From contig QLIY01000413.1 of assembly GCA_003260075.1 (NCBI GenBank), forward strand, positions 1-64,000: a DNA stretch of 64,000 bases, written 5' to 3'. The position numbers were made by a program, and so were the translations under genes. Position 1 is the first letter of the stretch. Every line of letters starts with the position of its first letter. Positions 23,001 to 32,100 of the stretch are shown in pieces. The stretch comes from Phallusia mammillata (lineage: Eukaryota; Chordata; Ascidiacea; Phlebobranchia; Ascidiidae). The notes under the pieces are model-generated. The model was not told the origin of the DNA. It worked only from the letters and a program-made list of their open reading frames with translations, and made no database searches.

Positions 23001-23780
23001 GACACCTAGTGGCGAAGATACTCTTCCAGTTTACTTTATGGCCGCCGGATTCGGGTTCAATGCCGGTTTATGGGAACCTCTAATCAACAGTGAGTAACTG
23101 GATGTAAAAGTTATTCTTTAAATTAGGAAACAAACACAAACCACTGTTGTCATTTCTCGTAGTTGATAGCGAAGCTAATAGGTCAATTTGCATATTTGTC
23201 GATATGATTTGAACTTATAATAACTGATATCCTTTCACCCAATAAAACTGCATGTAAAATATTAATTGGGAAAGCGACATATTAATAACAACTTACCTGT
23301 TCGAATACAAATGATCTTTAATATGCTACCGACTGGCCCTAACCAAATTTTGTCTTAGAGTCGAATTAAATCTTCTCATACTAACGACGATTTTAGAATT
23401 TAGATGATGCAAAAAAAATTGTGTTGGTATTTTTTTGTACCTTTTCCAATCCAAAGTCCATCGCTGCATTTTTCATTATTTCTAATGTTTTCATGTTATT
23501 TTCTTTTAACCGATTTTTATGCCATTTCGATTTTGTTTTAGGCACCTACGCTCACTATTTTTCCGACAATACTTCAGCCTCGTTCAGTTTGTGGAATTTC
23601 TGGGGTGCTGCAGGGCTCTGTGTGGGATTTTCACTTAGCACAACTGTTTGTCTTGCAGTGAAACTTTACATTTTGATCAGTTTGTTGTCTATTTCTATGG
23701 TGTGCTACGTTTGCGCCGAGCTACGCTTTCTGCAGCTGGCAAAAGTCGAACCCGAATTGACGCATGAAAACGCTGAATAA
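12850..23780 (+). CDS. UNC93A: UNC93A-like major facilitator superfamily membrane protein
   Basis: Nine coding exons join without a phase break: 12850-12964, 18413-18607, 19209-19534, 20199-20363, 20578-20773, 21133-21314, 21685-21818, 22989-23089 and 23542-23780, giving 550 residues. Recognisable UNC93 features are the first membrane segment running into GLVNLQSSLN, the SLVWALLLTPLAI and LIPGAIVLGFGEACCWAS segments, and a C-terminal half with PVYFMAAGFGF. About a dozen hydrophobic segments are spread over both halves, as in MFS folds. Exon 4 encodes a luminal or extracellular loop with four N-glycosylation sequons (about N242, N247, N250, N253). The ATG at 12850 is the first in an exon that starts after an acceptor at 12814, and the frame is open back to it, so an upstream coding exon or leader trans-splicing is possible. 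The transported substrate is unknown for the family. Confidence 0.88.
13030..13145 (+). repeat. Unassigned intron repeat, copy 1
   Basis: The most diverged copy of a family defined by the ordered words GGAGTCC, TTGGGCG-like, and CTTAGACTTCC. Here they read GGAGTCCGCGG, TTCGGGCGAAC and CACTTAGACTTCC. Confidence 0.5.
13545..13662 (+). repeat. tRNA-derived SINE-like unit with poly-A tail
   Basis: An A-box-like TGGCCGAACGGTC, as in class II (Leu/Ser-type) tRNAs, is followed 78 bp later by a B-box GGTTCGAACCCC and then 17 A residues. The distance allows a long variable arm, but the acceptor stem cannot be closed, so I call a SINE or tRNA pseudogene, not a working tRNA. Confidence 0.6.
13795..13910 (+). 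repeat. tRNA-derived SINE-like unit
   Basis: A-box-like GAGTTGGCTGATTG and B-box GGTTCTAATCC (13845-13855), with the same promoter arrangement as the unit at 16749. Confidence 0.5.
14005..14167 (+). repeat. Unassigned intron repeat, copy 2
   Basis: Same order of words: GGAGTCCTTAG, ATGGGCGAACC, CACTTGTACCA, then CTACCTTAGACTTCCTTTT. Confidence 0.6.
14203..14626. mobile_element. hAT-like non-autonomous element in UNC93A intron 1
   Basis: The termini CAGTGCTCTTTAACC and GGTTAAAGAGCCCCG are inverted repeats. The flanks CCTTACAG and CGTTACAG differ at one base, an aged 8-bp duplication. Confidence 0.7.
15150..15362 (+). repeat. Unassigned intron repeat, copy 3
   Basis: CACCACAAACGAAAG, GGAGTCCGTAG, TTGGGTGACTCA and CTACCTTAGACTTCCTTTT in order. 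A short tandem repeat has grown between the last two blocks. Confidence 0.65.
15254..15321 (+). repeat. Short tandem repeat of CTTATCGAACTATCAAACTAT type
   Basis: About two and a half units of a roughly 25 bp motif plus partial AACTATC units. The spacing is irregular and there are no spacers, so it is not a CRISPR-like array. Confidence 0.7.
16095..16282 (+). repeat. Unassigned intron repeat, copy 4
   Basis: CACCACAAACGACAG, GGAGTCCGTAG, TTGGGCGCCTCA, CTTGTACCA and CTACCTTAGACTTCCTTTT in order. This is the best preserved copy. Confidence 0.65.
16749..16948 (+). repeat. tRNA-derived SINE with A-rich tail
   Basis: A-box TTAGCCGAGTGTTTAGCA (16758-16775) and B-box GGTTCTAATCC (16803-16813) precede about 100 bp of unrelated body ending in an A-rich tail. 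It shares its B-box wording with 13795-13910, so they may be one family. Confidence 0.6.
17060..17088. other. Poly-G run, probable sequencing or assembly artefact
   Basis: 29 consecutive G residues in intron sequence. The window has longer runs at 41150 and 48845, one of them demonstrably wrong in an exon. Confidence 0.6.
17369..17791. other. Duplicated contig end around a single N
   Basis: 17369-17579 and 17581-17791 are the same 211 bp with one difference that I noticed (G or A at the sixth to eighth bases). A lone N at 17580 separates them. This is what an unmerged overlap between two contigs looks like; a true tandem repeat would not need an N exactly at the junction. Confidence 0.85.
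17485..17885 (+). repeat. Unassigned intron repeat, copy 5
   Basis: GCACCACAAATG, GGAGGTCCTGAG, TTGGGCAAAAACG and CTCTAGACCTCCTTTT in order. The left part is inside the assembly duplication around the N at 17580. Confidence 0.5.
18696..18874. mobile_element. hAT-like MITE in UNC93A intron 2
   Basis: The ends are CAGTTGTGGGATTCA and TGAATCCCACCACTG, and the interior has CTATAGAACCGG and AGTAACCAGTAATGC. The same family occurs at 48493-48673 and 55204-55414, and as a fragment at 27066-27182. Its target duplication is no longer visible. Confidence 0.65.
19621..19663. promoter_or_regulatory. UNC93A: Three TGACGTCA (CRE/ATF-type) palindromes in UNC93A intron 3
   Basis: Perfect TGACGTCA at 19621-19628, 19637-19644 and 19656-19663. 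CREB/ATF proteins bind this octamer. The octamer also occurs inside transposable elements here, so this could be a repeat remnant and not an enhancer. Confidence 0.35.
20027..20105 (-). repeat. Body fragment of the 50085-type SINE
   Basis: Shares the words ATGCCCAT, AAAGGCG, AATCAG and CGGTCACCAAGCA with 50090-50140, but the tRNA-like head is missing. It lies in UNC93A intron 3. Confidence 0.55.
21840..22988. other. UNC93A: UNC93A intron 7
   Basis: No exon recognised. Near 22735-22790 there is a half copy of a GACGTTTCGACGTCCCATACGAG-like arm related to the GTCGAAACG inverted-repeat family. Confidence 0.4.
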
Positions 23781-23969
23781 TTGTTTTTATTGGTGTTGTG
23801 TAAAAAGTGGTGTAAAATGTTTTTTCGCTGGCCAGATTTGGCTGCTTTTGAACTGCTGTAGTTTGGTTTAACAAATGCGATGTTTTATCTTTTCCCGCTT
23901 TTTGAATGGTAATTTTTTGGTCTTTTCATTTTTCTGTTATTATTTTCTTGTGATTATGAGAAAGCTGTC

Positions 23970-23975
23970 AATAAA
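23970..23975 (+). promoter_or_regulatory. UNC93A: Poly(A) signal of UNC93A
   Basis: AATAAA 190 bp after the stop codon, with a second AATAAA-like word about 15 bp later. Confidence 0.6.
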
Positions 23976-23980
23976 ACGCA

Positions 23981-24456
23981 TGTATAAATAAATGTGATTC
24001 TGACAACTAAATTTAATTTACGCTTTCTATGGTTTTTACGTTTTGCGACGTTTCTTCATGAAAAATATAAACAAACACACGTGGGAATGAGAAGCCCTTT
24101 GCGGTGAAATTTGCAAATTCTAACTCTAAACAAAGTTTATTTTTTAATGTATCCAGTGAAAAGATAAGATTAGCCCTAAGCAACACAGAATAAGTGACGA
24201 ATAATTGCTTTAATTTAGAAGCACTATACACGGACTTCGACTTGCAAAGTAATTTATTCAAAAACGTAAGTGCTAGAGAACTTGGGTATATAGAACTTAT
24301 CATGCAGACGTTTCAACAATCGCTGTAGAATGCTTCAATTGTTTCTCATTGTAGACAGTGTGTTTAAATTCAGTTACTTTAAATAGACTTAAATCACTGT
24401 TCCTTTTCTGAACAACCAAAAGGAAAATTTTATAACTGAGGAGGATTTTCTACAAA
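23981..24456. other. UNC93A-AAR2 intergenic spacer
   Basis: About 470 bp between the UNC93A poly(A) signal and the AAR2 start, both genes on the plus strand. It must contain the AAR2 promoter or leader acceptor; I see no clear TATA box. Confidence 0.4.
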
Positions 24457-25533
24457 ATGAATCAGGATACAGCGAGGACTTTGTTCGAACACGGAGCGTT
24501 TCTCATTCTGCAAGATGTTCCTGAGGGGACAGATTTTGGAATTGACTGGAATTCTTGGGTGACCGGTCCAAAATTTGAAGGAGTGAAAATGATTCCACCC
24601 GGTGTTCACTTTGTGTTCTACAATGCAGTGTCAAAATACGGCGGACAACCTGCTCCGAGGACTGGATTTTTTCACAACTTTCAATCTAAAGAGATTATGG
24701 TTAAAAAGTGGAGCACTCAAACTGAAGAGCTTCTTGACCAGCATTGTAATGAAGAAGAATTGACTGCAATACGTGGCAAGTTGCAAGACTTGGATAAACA
24801 TCTTGCAGCGTACCCGTATGATACTTTAAAGAAATGGGTTTCCATGACTAATGAACTAACGGCAGATGTTACTGAGAAACTTCAACCAGATGATCGTAAA
24901 ATTAGATCGGTATTGGAACTTCTACCACATGAATCTACACCTGATGATATGGACACTGGCAGGACTCGGCCAACAGATAAGGATGGCCTTCCTTGTTTAA
25001 ATGTCAACCCTACAACAGTTATACATTTTTCACCAATTCCTGAACAGTGGTATCCGCCTGGAGCAAAACCTTCGGAGATGACTCAACACAGCATGGACTC
25101 ATCTTATGTTTTGTCAACTTTGCTTGCCAGATATGAAAAGCCTGAAAACATTCTCGGTGAACTACAATTTACATTTGTGTGTTTTATTTTGGGTCAAGTG
25201 TTCGATGCTTTTGAACAGTGGAAAAAACTTGTCAGGGTGATTTGCTTTTGCGAATGTGATCTCAATAACCACATTGATTTGTTCAAGTCATTTGTCACTG
25301 TCTTGTATCACCAAATTAATGAAATACCGGTTGACTTTTTTGTTGACATTGTGTCATCAAACAATTTTCTTGTTTCTACTTTGTCACGAATGTTCAATAA
25401 CATTGAAGCGAGTTGTTTTGATGAAGAACTACAAGCGAAGGCGAAAAAGTTTCGGAAATATTTGACCAAAAAGTACAAATGGAAGTTTAATGCAGAGCCT
25501 GAAGATTGGGCACCTGTTGTTGTGGAACTTTGA
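24457..25533 (+). CDS. AAR2: AAR2 splicing factor (U5 snRNP assembly)
   Basis: A single uninterrupted frame of 358 residues, close to the usual length of the family. The N-terminal half shows the typical AAR2 opening: FEHGAFLILQDVPEGTDFGI, then WNSWVTGPKFEGVKMIPPGVHFV and GFFHNF. A middle region carries PYDTLKKW, and the C-terminal helical domain contains FILGQVFDAFEQWKKLV. AAR2 binds Prp8 and holds it in a precursor U5 particle before Brr2 joins in the nucleus. The first ATG fits the conserved N-terminus. It is the only intronless gene in the window, although its sequence shows no processed-pseudogene damage and no other copy is visible. Confidence 0.93.
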   Translation: MNQDTARTLFEHGAFLILQDVPEGTDFGIDWNSWVTGPKFEGVKMIPPGVHFVFYNAVSKYGGQPAPRTGFFHNFQSKEIMVKKWSTQTEELLDQHCNEEELTAIRGKLQDLDKHLAAYPYDTLKKWVSMTNELTADVTEKLQPDDRKIRSVLELLPHESTPDDMDTGRTRPTDKDGLPCLNVNPTTVIHFSPIPEQWYPPGAKPSEMTQHSMDSSYVLSTLLARYEKPENILGELQFTFVCFILGQVFDAFEQWKKLVRVICFCECDLNNHIDLFKSFVTVLYHQINEIPVDFFVDIVSSNNFLVSTLSRMFNNIEASCFDEELQAKAKKFRKYLTKKYKWKFNAEPEDWAPVVVEL

Positions 25534-25714
25534 TAAGTTGGTGTATCAAAGTTTTAAATGAAAGTTAAACAAATGCAAGATTCTATAATGGTCAAGTTTC
25601 TAAATGCCCAAAGTTTCAACATTAAATGCTGTGTAGATTTGAGTCTGTTTCTCTTTGGTTTTATACTTTTGTGTGTTTTGGGGTATTTCTTGTCATATAC
25701 CCATTGCTTGTTAT

Positions 25715-26248
25715 CAGGGGCGTATCCAGAAATTATTAAAGGGGGGTCCAACAAATTTTTTGGGGGAAATCCCTAATGACGTCATTATGACGTCACACGT
25801 CGTTCAAAACGACGCGTTATGCGGCAAAGCACTTTTTCCAAAATTGGCGGTTTCTCTACCCATCTAATTGACAGGAAGAACAGGTAATTTTAGCGAAAGC
25901 TTTGTAGTTTTCTGATTTCGCCGCTGCTATCTAGCTTACTCAGCCAAACTGCAGCTGCAAAATAAGCGTGACTGTCAGGTAATCAAAATCGTTGCTTAAA
26001 AAAACAGGGTCCAATTTCTAAAGAACTAAATCTCTTGCTGAAGCGGTAATCCTACTGTTAAGTTGCGCAAAGTCACGAATGCACTAAAGGTGGTAACTGC
26101 AGAAGGCATAAATTGTGCCTGGCAAGTAACAAATTACCCTAATAACATAACTCGATTTACATCGATCTAATGTTTTTGACAAACTATTACGTGTTTGGCG
26201 GATCAAAGCAACNCCCCAAACCCCCCCCCCCCCTTGGATACGCCACTG
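25715..26248. mobile_element. hAT-like non-autonomous element between AAR2 and MCAT
   Basis: The ends are CAGGGGCGTATCCAGA and TTGGATACGCCACTG, with a perfect 8-bp duplication CTTGTTAT at 25707-25714 and 26249-26256. An N at 26213 sits beside a 13-base poly-C. Confidence 0.88.
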
Positions 26249-26593
26249 CTTGTTATGTAAATTTACATATTTCTTACGTAAAGTGCTTGATTGCAATTGT
26301 AGTGTACATGGAATTTTGTTAATAGAGATTTACAAATATTTGCAAATTGCATTGAACCAAGTAGTTTTTCTTGTAATTAACTGCAATGTAAACAAATGCA
26401 AACTGCATTGTTTACAAAAACATTGACCAAGTAGTATTTGAAATATGGTTCAGTTAAATGCATATTGCAGTTAATTGCAAGAAAAAGCTTGGCACATCAA
26501 CCTAGATGTTCTGTACTGCATGTTCTAACTTCACCAATTGTTTTTCACAATGATTGATGTCCATTAACTATTCTTTTAGGTTTGCAAAGTAAG

Positions 26594-28540
26594 ATGTCTT
26601 GGACCAGAAAACTAGGGACGTTGCGACTTAAAAATTTGCAAACTTTACTGATGACAAGAACCACTTCGGGTGACAGCAGCCAAAATGTTGCCGATTTGCT
26701 ACAAGACATGCAAGCGACAGAACAAAACAAAAAAGAGAAAACAGATCCAGATACCACTACAGTTCTCCTCTTTGCTGGTCAGGGAAGTCAGAAAGTAGGA
26801 ATGGCGGATTCATTTTTGCAGTATCCCAATGTTAAGACTATGTTTAACGCTGCATCCGATATATTGAAGTATGATCTTCTTTCGCTTTGCCAACATGGCC
26901 CCCAGAGTGAATTGGATCGCACTGTGCATTGTCAACCAGCTCTACTAGTTACATCCCTCGCAGCTGTTGAGCATTTGCAGGTATGTTTAAAAACACTTTC
27001 AAATCTGTATGTAGTATATCAGACACATCACATATGTTTGTTACAGTGTTGGGATCAAAATGTTTTGTGAGCTGGTTCTATCAAAAAAGTCATATTTTTC
27101 TGCCAGTTCTGTTCCAAAAAGTCCATGGACAGTAACCAGTAATGCTAACCGGCACGCTGACCTCATAAAATGACAACCACTGTGTATAATTACCGTATTT
27201 TACGGACCATAAGGCGCAATCTAAATCCTTTTTTTTCCTCATAAATTGATCGTGCGCCTTATAAGCCGGTGCGCCTAATGTATGGATCAAGTAGTGCTTA
27301 ATTGCCTAGGCTACACTCAAAACCAGTACCGATACTATCATTATATAAATAAACCACCGTCTTACACAAAAACTACGGTAAACGCAACTACCAACTGTGA
27401 TATTCAGAGCTTTATGAGCTTTATACGGGACTTTACTGAGCTTTATACGGTAACCCATACTCCTTAAAATACGTTGCGTTCTATAGTCCGGTGCGCCTTA
27501 TGTATGAACAAAAAACTAATCAAAGCAATTTATTGACAGTGCGCCTTATCATCGGGTGCGCTTTATGGTCCGTAAAATACGGTAGTACAGAAAGTTAATG
27601 CTTCCAGCTAAAAATTTGTCACCAAAAAATAGCATGACATCTTATGTATACAATTGATTTTGTACAGTTAGATTTGCTATGGTAACAACTACAGACCAAT
27701 TTGCCAAGATTATGCGATAAACCAGACAATTTTTTCAAAGTTTGAGATTACCAATTGCTCTGTAACTAAATGTGAACTATGTGGTTAACTGATTATTTTT
27801 TATTGTTTTAGGAGACCGACCCCAATGTATTGGAGCATTGCAAAGCTTGTGCTGGTTACAGCGTCGGTGAATATGCTGCGTTAGTTTTCTCTGGTGCAGT
27901 TTCATTTGAAGATGCCGTTGCACTGATTGATGTTCGGGCGAAAGCCATGCAAAATGCTTGCAACGCCGTTAGTAGTGAAATGGTGACAGCAATCGGGTCG
28001 GCTTCATCTAAATTTAGGGCAGCGTGCAAAACTGCAAGAGACCATATACAAGAAAAGTTCCTTATTGAGAAACCGGTATGTCATGTATCAGCGAATTTGT
28101 GTACAAACACTGTGACAATTGCTGGCCACACAGAAGCAATAAATTATCTCAAAGAACACCATAATGAGTTTGAAATCAGAAAAATAATCCCAATCCCTGT
28201 GTCTGGAGCATTCCATACTAATCTTATGAAGCCAGTCAGTAAAAAACTTGAACTTGCATTGAAAAACGTCCACATAGAAGAACCTTTGATAAAAGTTTAC
28301 AGCAATTATACGGGAAAGGTGTTTAAATCGCCGCAGGAAATTCAGCGCAGTTTGCCGCTGCAGGTTGTACGGCCGGTATTGTGGGAACAAACTATGCACG
28401 CTATGTTCACTCGTTCCGGGAAGATAAATATGCCGCAAGTTCATGATGCTGGGCCTGGAAGCCAGTTAGGAAGTCTGCTGCGGAAATGCAATGGCAAAGC
28501 GTTTTTGAATTACTGTCCTGTAAATGATTACAGCAAATAA
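26594..28540 (+). CDS. MCAT: Malonyl-CoA:ACP transacylase, mitochondrial type
   Basis: Two exons, 26594-26980 and 27812-28540, give 371 residues; the human protein is of similar size. The enzyme loads malonyl groups onto mitochondrial acyl carrier protein for type II fatty acid synthesis. The basic, acid-poor N-terminus (SWTRKLGTLRLKNLQ) fits a mitochondrial targeting peptide. Motifs: FAGQGSQ at about residues 60-66, the nucleophile serine 146 in GYSVGEYAAL (Tyr where bacteria have His, as mitochondrial forms vary here), the catalytic histidine 264 in SGAFHTNLM, and a C-terminal GPGSQLGSLL. A strong acceptor (TTCTTTTAG, ending 26579) stands 14 bp before the ATG and points to an upstream noncoding exon or to spliced-leader addition. 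An AATAAA overlaps the stop codon. Confidence 0.94.
27066..27182. mobile_element. Fragment of the 55204-type hAT-like MITE in the MCAT intron
   Basis: Shares the words AAAAGTCATATTTTTC, AGTAACCAGTAATGCTAACCGG-like and CTCATAAAAT with 48493-48673. One end is lost. Confidence 0.55.
27191..27584. mobile_element. Non-autonomous DNA element with TACCGTATTTTACGG ends
   Basis: Terminal inverted repeats of about 28 bp begin TACCGTATTTTACGGACC and end in the reverse complement. Inside are repeated TGCGCCTTAT words in both orientations, so the whole can fold on itself. I could not settle a target duplication. It is in the single MCAT intron. Confidence 0.8.
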
Positions 28541-29131
28541 ATATTATCGCATCATTTTTACAAAATGTTTTGCTCATGAAAGTTAGTAAGCCCAAGAAGT
28601 GAGAAATGTTTTATGCAAAAACTCTTTTTTTTTGGTGTTCAAACAATTTTGTAGCAGTCAACTTCAAATTGTGATAAACAGTGGTTTTTCCAATAACATC
28701 TGGGGTTGATAACTGTTGTTTAGACACAGGGAGATATGTGGTTAAAAGTGTTAAAACCCCAACTTTTCTGGTGGCTTAGTATAGTGGTTTTCAACCTGTT
28801 ACAGATCATGGCATCTAGTTTATTGTTGCCCAATGCTTCGACTAACCAGACAAATTTTGAGGTCCAAATAAGTCTGGGTTAACCAAGGTTTCCTATTACA
28901 TTAAAAAAAACTTACAATGGAAAAGATTGTAACAAACTTCATACAACAACACACCATTTACTTAAGAACTGGATACATTTTATTCAAATATCCAAAGAGC
29001 TAAAGAACATTCAGGTTTGAAGAACAATAATTAAGAAAAAAGAAAAACACAGAAAAATTGTTTTCATCTAAAATGAAAACCACACAACTAGAATCCTAAT
29101 TAGAATTTAACTGTGTTTAATGGCAATAGTA
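28541..29131. other. Convergent MCAT-RNF8 3' region
   Basis: The two genes end tail-to-tail. A minus-strand AATAAA at 28979-28984 probably serves RNF8. The stretch near 28787-28880 starts like a hAT-type end (AGTGGTTTTCAACCTG), but the other end is not found. Confidence 0.45.
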
Positions 29132-32100
29132 TTATCTTTTTCTTTTCCGTTTCCTGATTGGTTTTGGGTGGTCCTTCAGAGCAGTTTCTGGAAATAAAAG
29201 TAATAGGCAATAGTTGAAATCAGTTGCTGGGATCATATTTTTGTAGCAACAAAATGCTTGAGTTTAAATGGTGAGAAATTTTTCTTTTAACTACTACAGT
29301 TTGGTTACTTTATTTGCTCCAAAGAGCAACAGGGAAATGTGAACATGAACATTATGCTTTTGGGGCATCGAAAAAATCATTTCCTTTTGCTAGTATTGGT
29401 ATACTTTGATTTGAAACTCTTTCTGGGAGGTGTGGTGAAATGCAGTTGAGCATGACAAAACTACTGATTTACAACAAAACAATTACACCCATAACACTTT
29501 AACCAGTGATTTATTTTAGTTTAAAATTGAGTTTTTAGTCTGCAGCAGTGTGTCATTAAAGAAGTTTAGTTGGTTAGTGTGTCACAAAGTTTAAAAGTTT
29601 GAGGGCTACTGACTTGAAAAAAAAAAAAAAAAACAGTACCTGCATTTTTTCGTTCGGTGATCAGCATTTTTCTTCTCTCCTGTAGCTCTGGTGACATTTC
29701 AGCGATGGCTGCTTCGATGTAATTGTCGAGAACGAGGGAGTGGTTTCGTGATGTGACCTCAGCTCGGCAAACTGGACAGACTTTGTTCTTTTTCTTCAAC
29801 CAACCATCGATGCAGAACTAAAATTCAAACAAAAAATTAATTGGTAAACTCATAGAAAATGGCTTCTACCTTAAAATTTAGGCCACCATAACAGCTCCCA
29901 TAGAAGTTAATCTATTTAGAAACCATTTGCTTCAAATCAGGGGTCAGCAAACACTGGCCATGAGGTGGTTTTTCAGTTTTGAGGTGATGCTCGCCCAAAT
30001 TTTATGTAAAAAAAACCCTTTCTTTGCTTGTGATTCGTTTGGTTTTATGTAACAGTCCTAAAAAACCCAAGCCATAAGCACAAATATGGCTGCTTTTTAA
30101 ACCACTATTGCACAGAACCAAGCCATCACATAATTACAATTTTGACATAACAGGTACTTTTGCACATGGTGCTTATAAGGTTGCCTATCCCTGCTCTAAA
30201 CAAATAACATATTATGAGGACCTATTTGAACAAAAAACAAACAAACACAGTGGTGTGAAATAGGCCTGAAACTTATGTTCCATGCATTAAGACAGGCTGG
30301 CAAAAAGTAAGTTTTATACCTGGCAAAATGTATGACTGCAGTTAAGTGTGGTTGACTTGACAAACAATTCACTACAGATGATGCACTGTAGTTCTTCTTC
30401 TAATTTCCCAACAACATGCTTCTTTGCCAGTTCCTCTGCTTCACGCTGTGCTGCCATTGCTGCGTCCTAACACAAAAAATATGTTGGTCAAATGATGCCA
30501 ATGGAACAGGCAAAGATTTTGTGGCATTTTTTATTCTTGTGTGAAATGGCGAACTTTTTGTGTAGTCCAGTTGTTCGAAATGGGATCAAACCACAATATG
30601 CATGCTTAAGGTTCATGGCTTGTATATATGAACGCAAACATTCTGCAAATGTGCTTAACTTGGAGATGACTTTTATAAGTCATGCCACAAGTTGTTTATT
30701 TTGTTTCTGAACATGTTTGGTTAATGGTCATGTTTGTTGCATGCGTCCTCTTGAGTTATGGTACAAACCTTTTCTCTTTGCTGGGCGAGAACCTTTTCTT
30801 TCATCATTTCATCCCGCAATTGTTGTTCCTTATCCCTTAACAATTCTTCATTCTTTGCAACTTTCTCATTTTCAAGCTGAAACAAATAACCAGCTAAATA
30901 AAGTGATTGGCAGTGCCTTAGATCAGTGTTTCCCAACCTATGGGTCGCGACCCAAAGTTGGGTCGCCTGAACATTCTGTTGGGTCGCCTGTTTTAGTGAC
31001 AATAAGAACATCTACTTTTTGATTTCGCCTTGTAGCGTAATTTTTATACATTTCCTAAGGCTACAAATTGTTGTCCAACAATAATTTCATCACAACTTGT
31101 CGTGATAATGGTTAAAACTGTTTGTGACGTCATAAAGTGATGTGTTAGCTCACAGTTAAGCGTTGTCNAGTTGGGTCGTCTAAGAAATCTGATGGGTCGC
31201 CTGTTTTTGTGACAATGAGAACATCTACTTTTTTTACTTCATGTCGTAGCGTTAGTTGTAATTACCCAAGACTTTTTTTCCCCGATAATAATTTATGACA
31301 ACTTGGCGTGATGATGGGTAATTCTGTTTGTGACGTCATAAGGTATGTGTTAGGTCACTGTTGAGCGTTGTCTGGCTGATAATGCGTTGAACCAGCTCTC
31401 AAGTTCGGGCTAAATGGTAATGTTTGGTGGAGAAAACGCATAACAATTATTCGATAATTTGATTTTCAAAACGGGCGTAGTAATGTTCGAAAAACTTTTC
31501 TGATTTACAGACAAAAATACAACCAAAATAGTAAGAATGTATGTCCATGGGTCGCTAGAGACCACAAAACAAAATTTTGGGAAGTATTGGGTCGCGTCTA
31601 AAAAAGGTTGGGAACCACTGCCTTAGATCATAGCATTTTAACACACACAAAAATTTGTCGTGGACATTTAACGCAATTTTCCCACCTTTTCTTTTTTTTT
31701 CATCTCCTTTAAAAGATTGCTGAGCTCAGCTTCTTTTCGTACAAGCTGGTCTTTGGTGTTCTGTCCAAAGAAAAAGCACAGTTAAATTGTGACAACTAAC
31801 AAAACTGCAGCATCTGTTACCGTGTCATTATTTTCTTTGGCAAGTTGTTCATATTTTAATAGCTCAGATTTTAGCATATTCTCTCTTCTGCGAAATTCAT
31901 CTTCTAAATTTTGTTTTTCCTGGGGAAATATTCATAGGTGATACAATTCTAGAATTTAGTTTTACTTGACGAACATCTATTTAAGCACCTTAGCTGATTC
32001 CTCTCTTTGCATTTCCAATTGTTTTTCCAACCTGGTCAATTTACGGAAAGTGCTGTTTTTTACAAAAGCAACATAGTTGTCATTAAGAAGGACCTGGAAT

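Noticed and set aside
23981..24303. Minus-strand frame of 96 codons between UNC93A and AAR2
   Set aside because: No motif, no homologue recognised and AT-rich composition; judged random.
28088..28595. Minus-strand frames opposite MCAT exon 2
   Set aside because: They are shadows of a plus-strand exon with conserved catalytic motifs.
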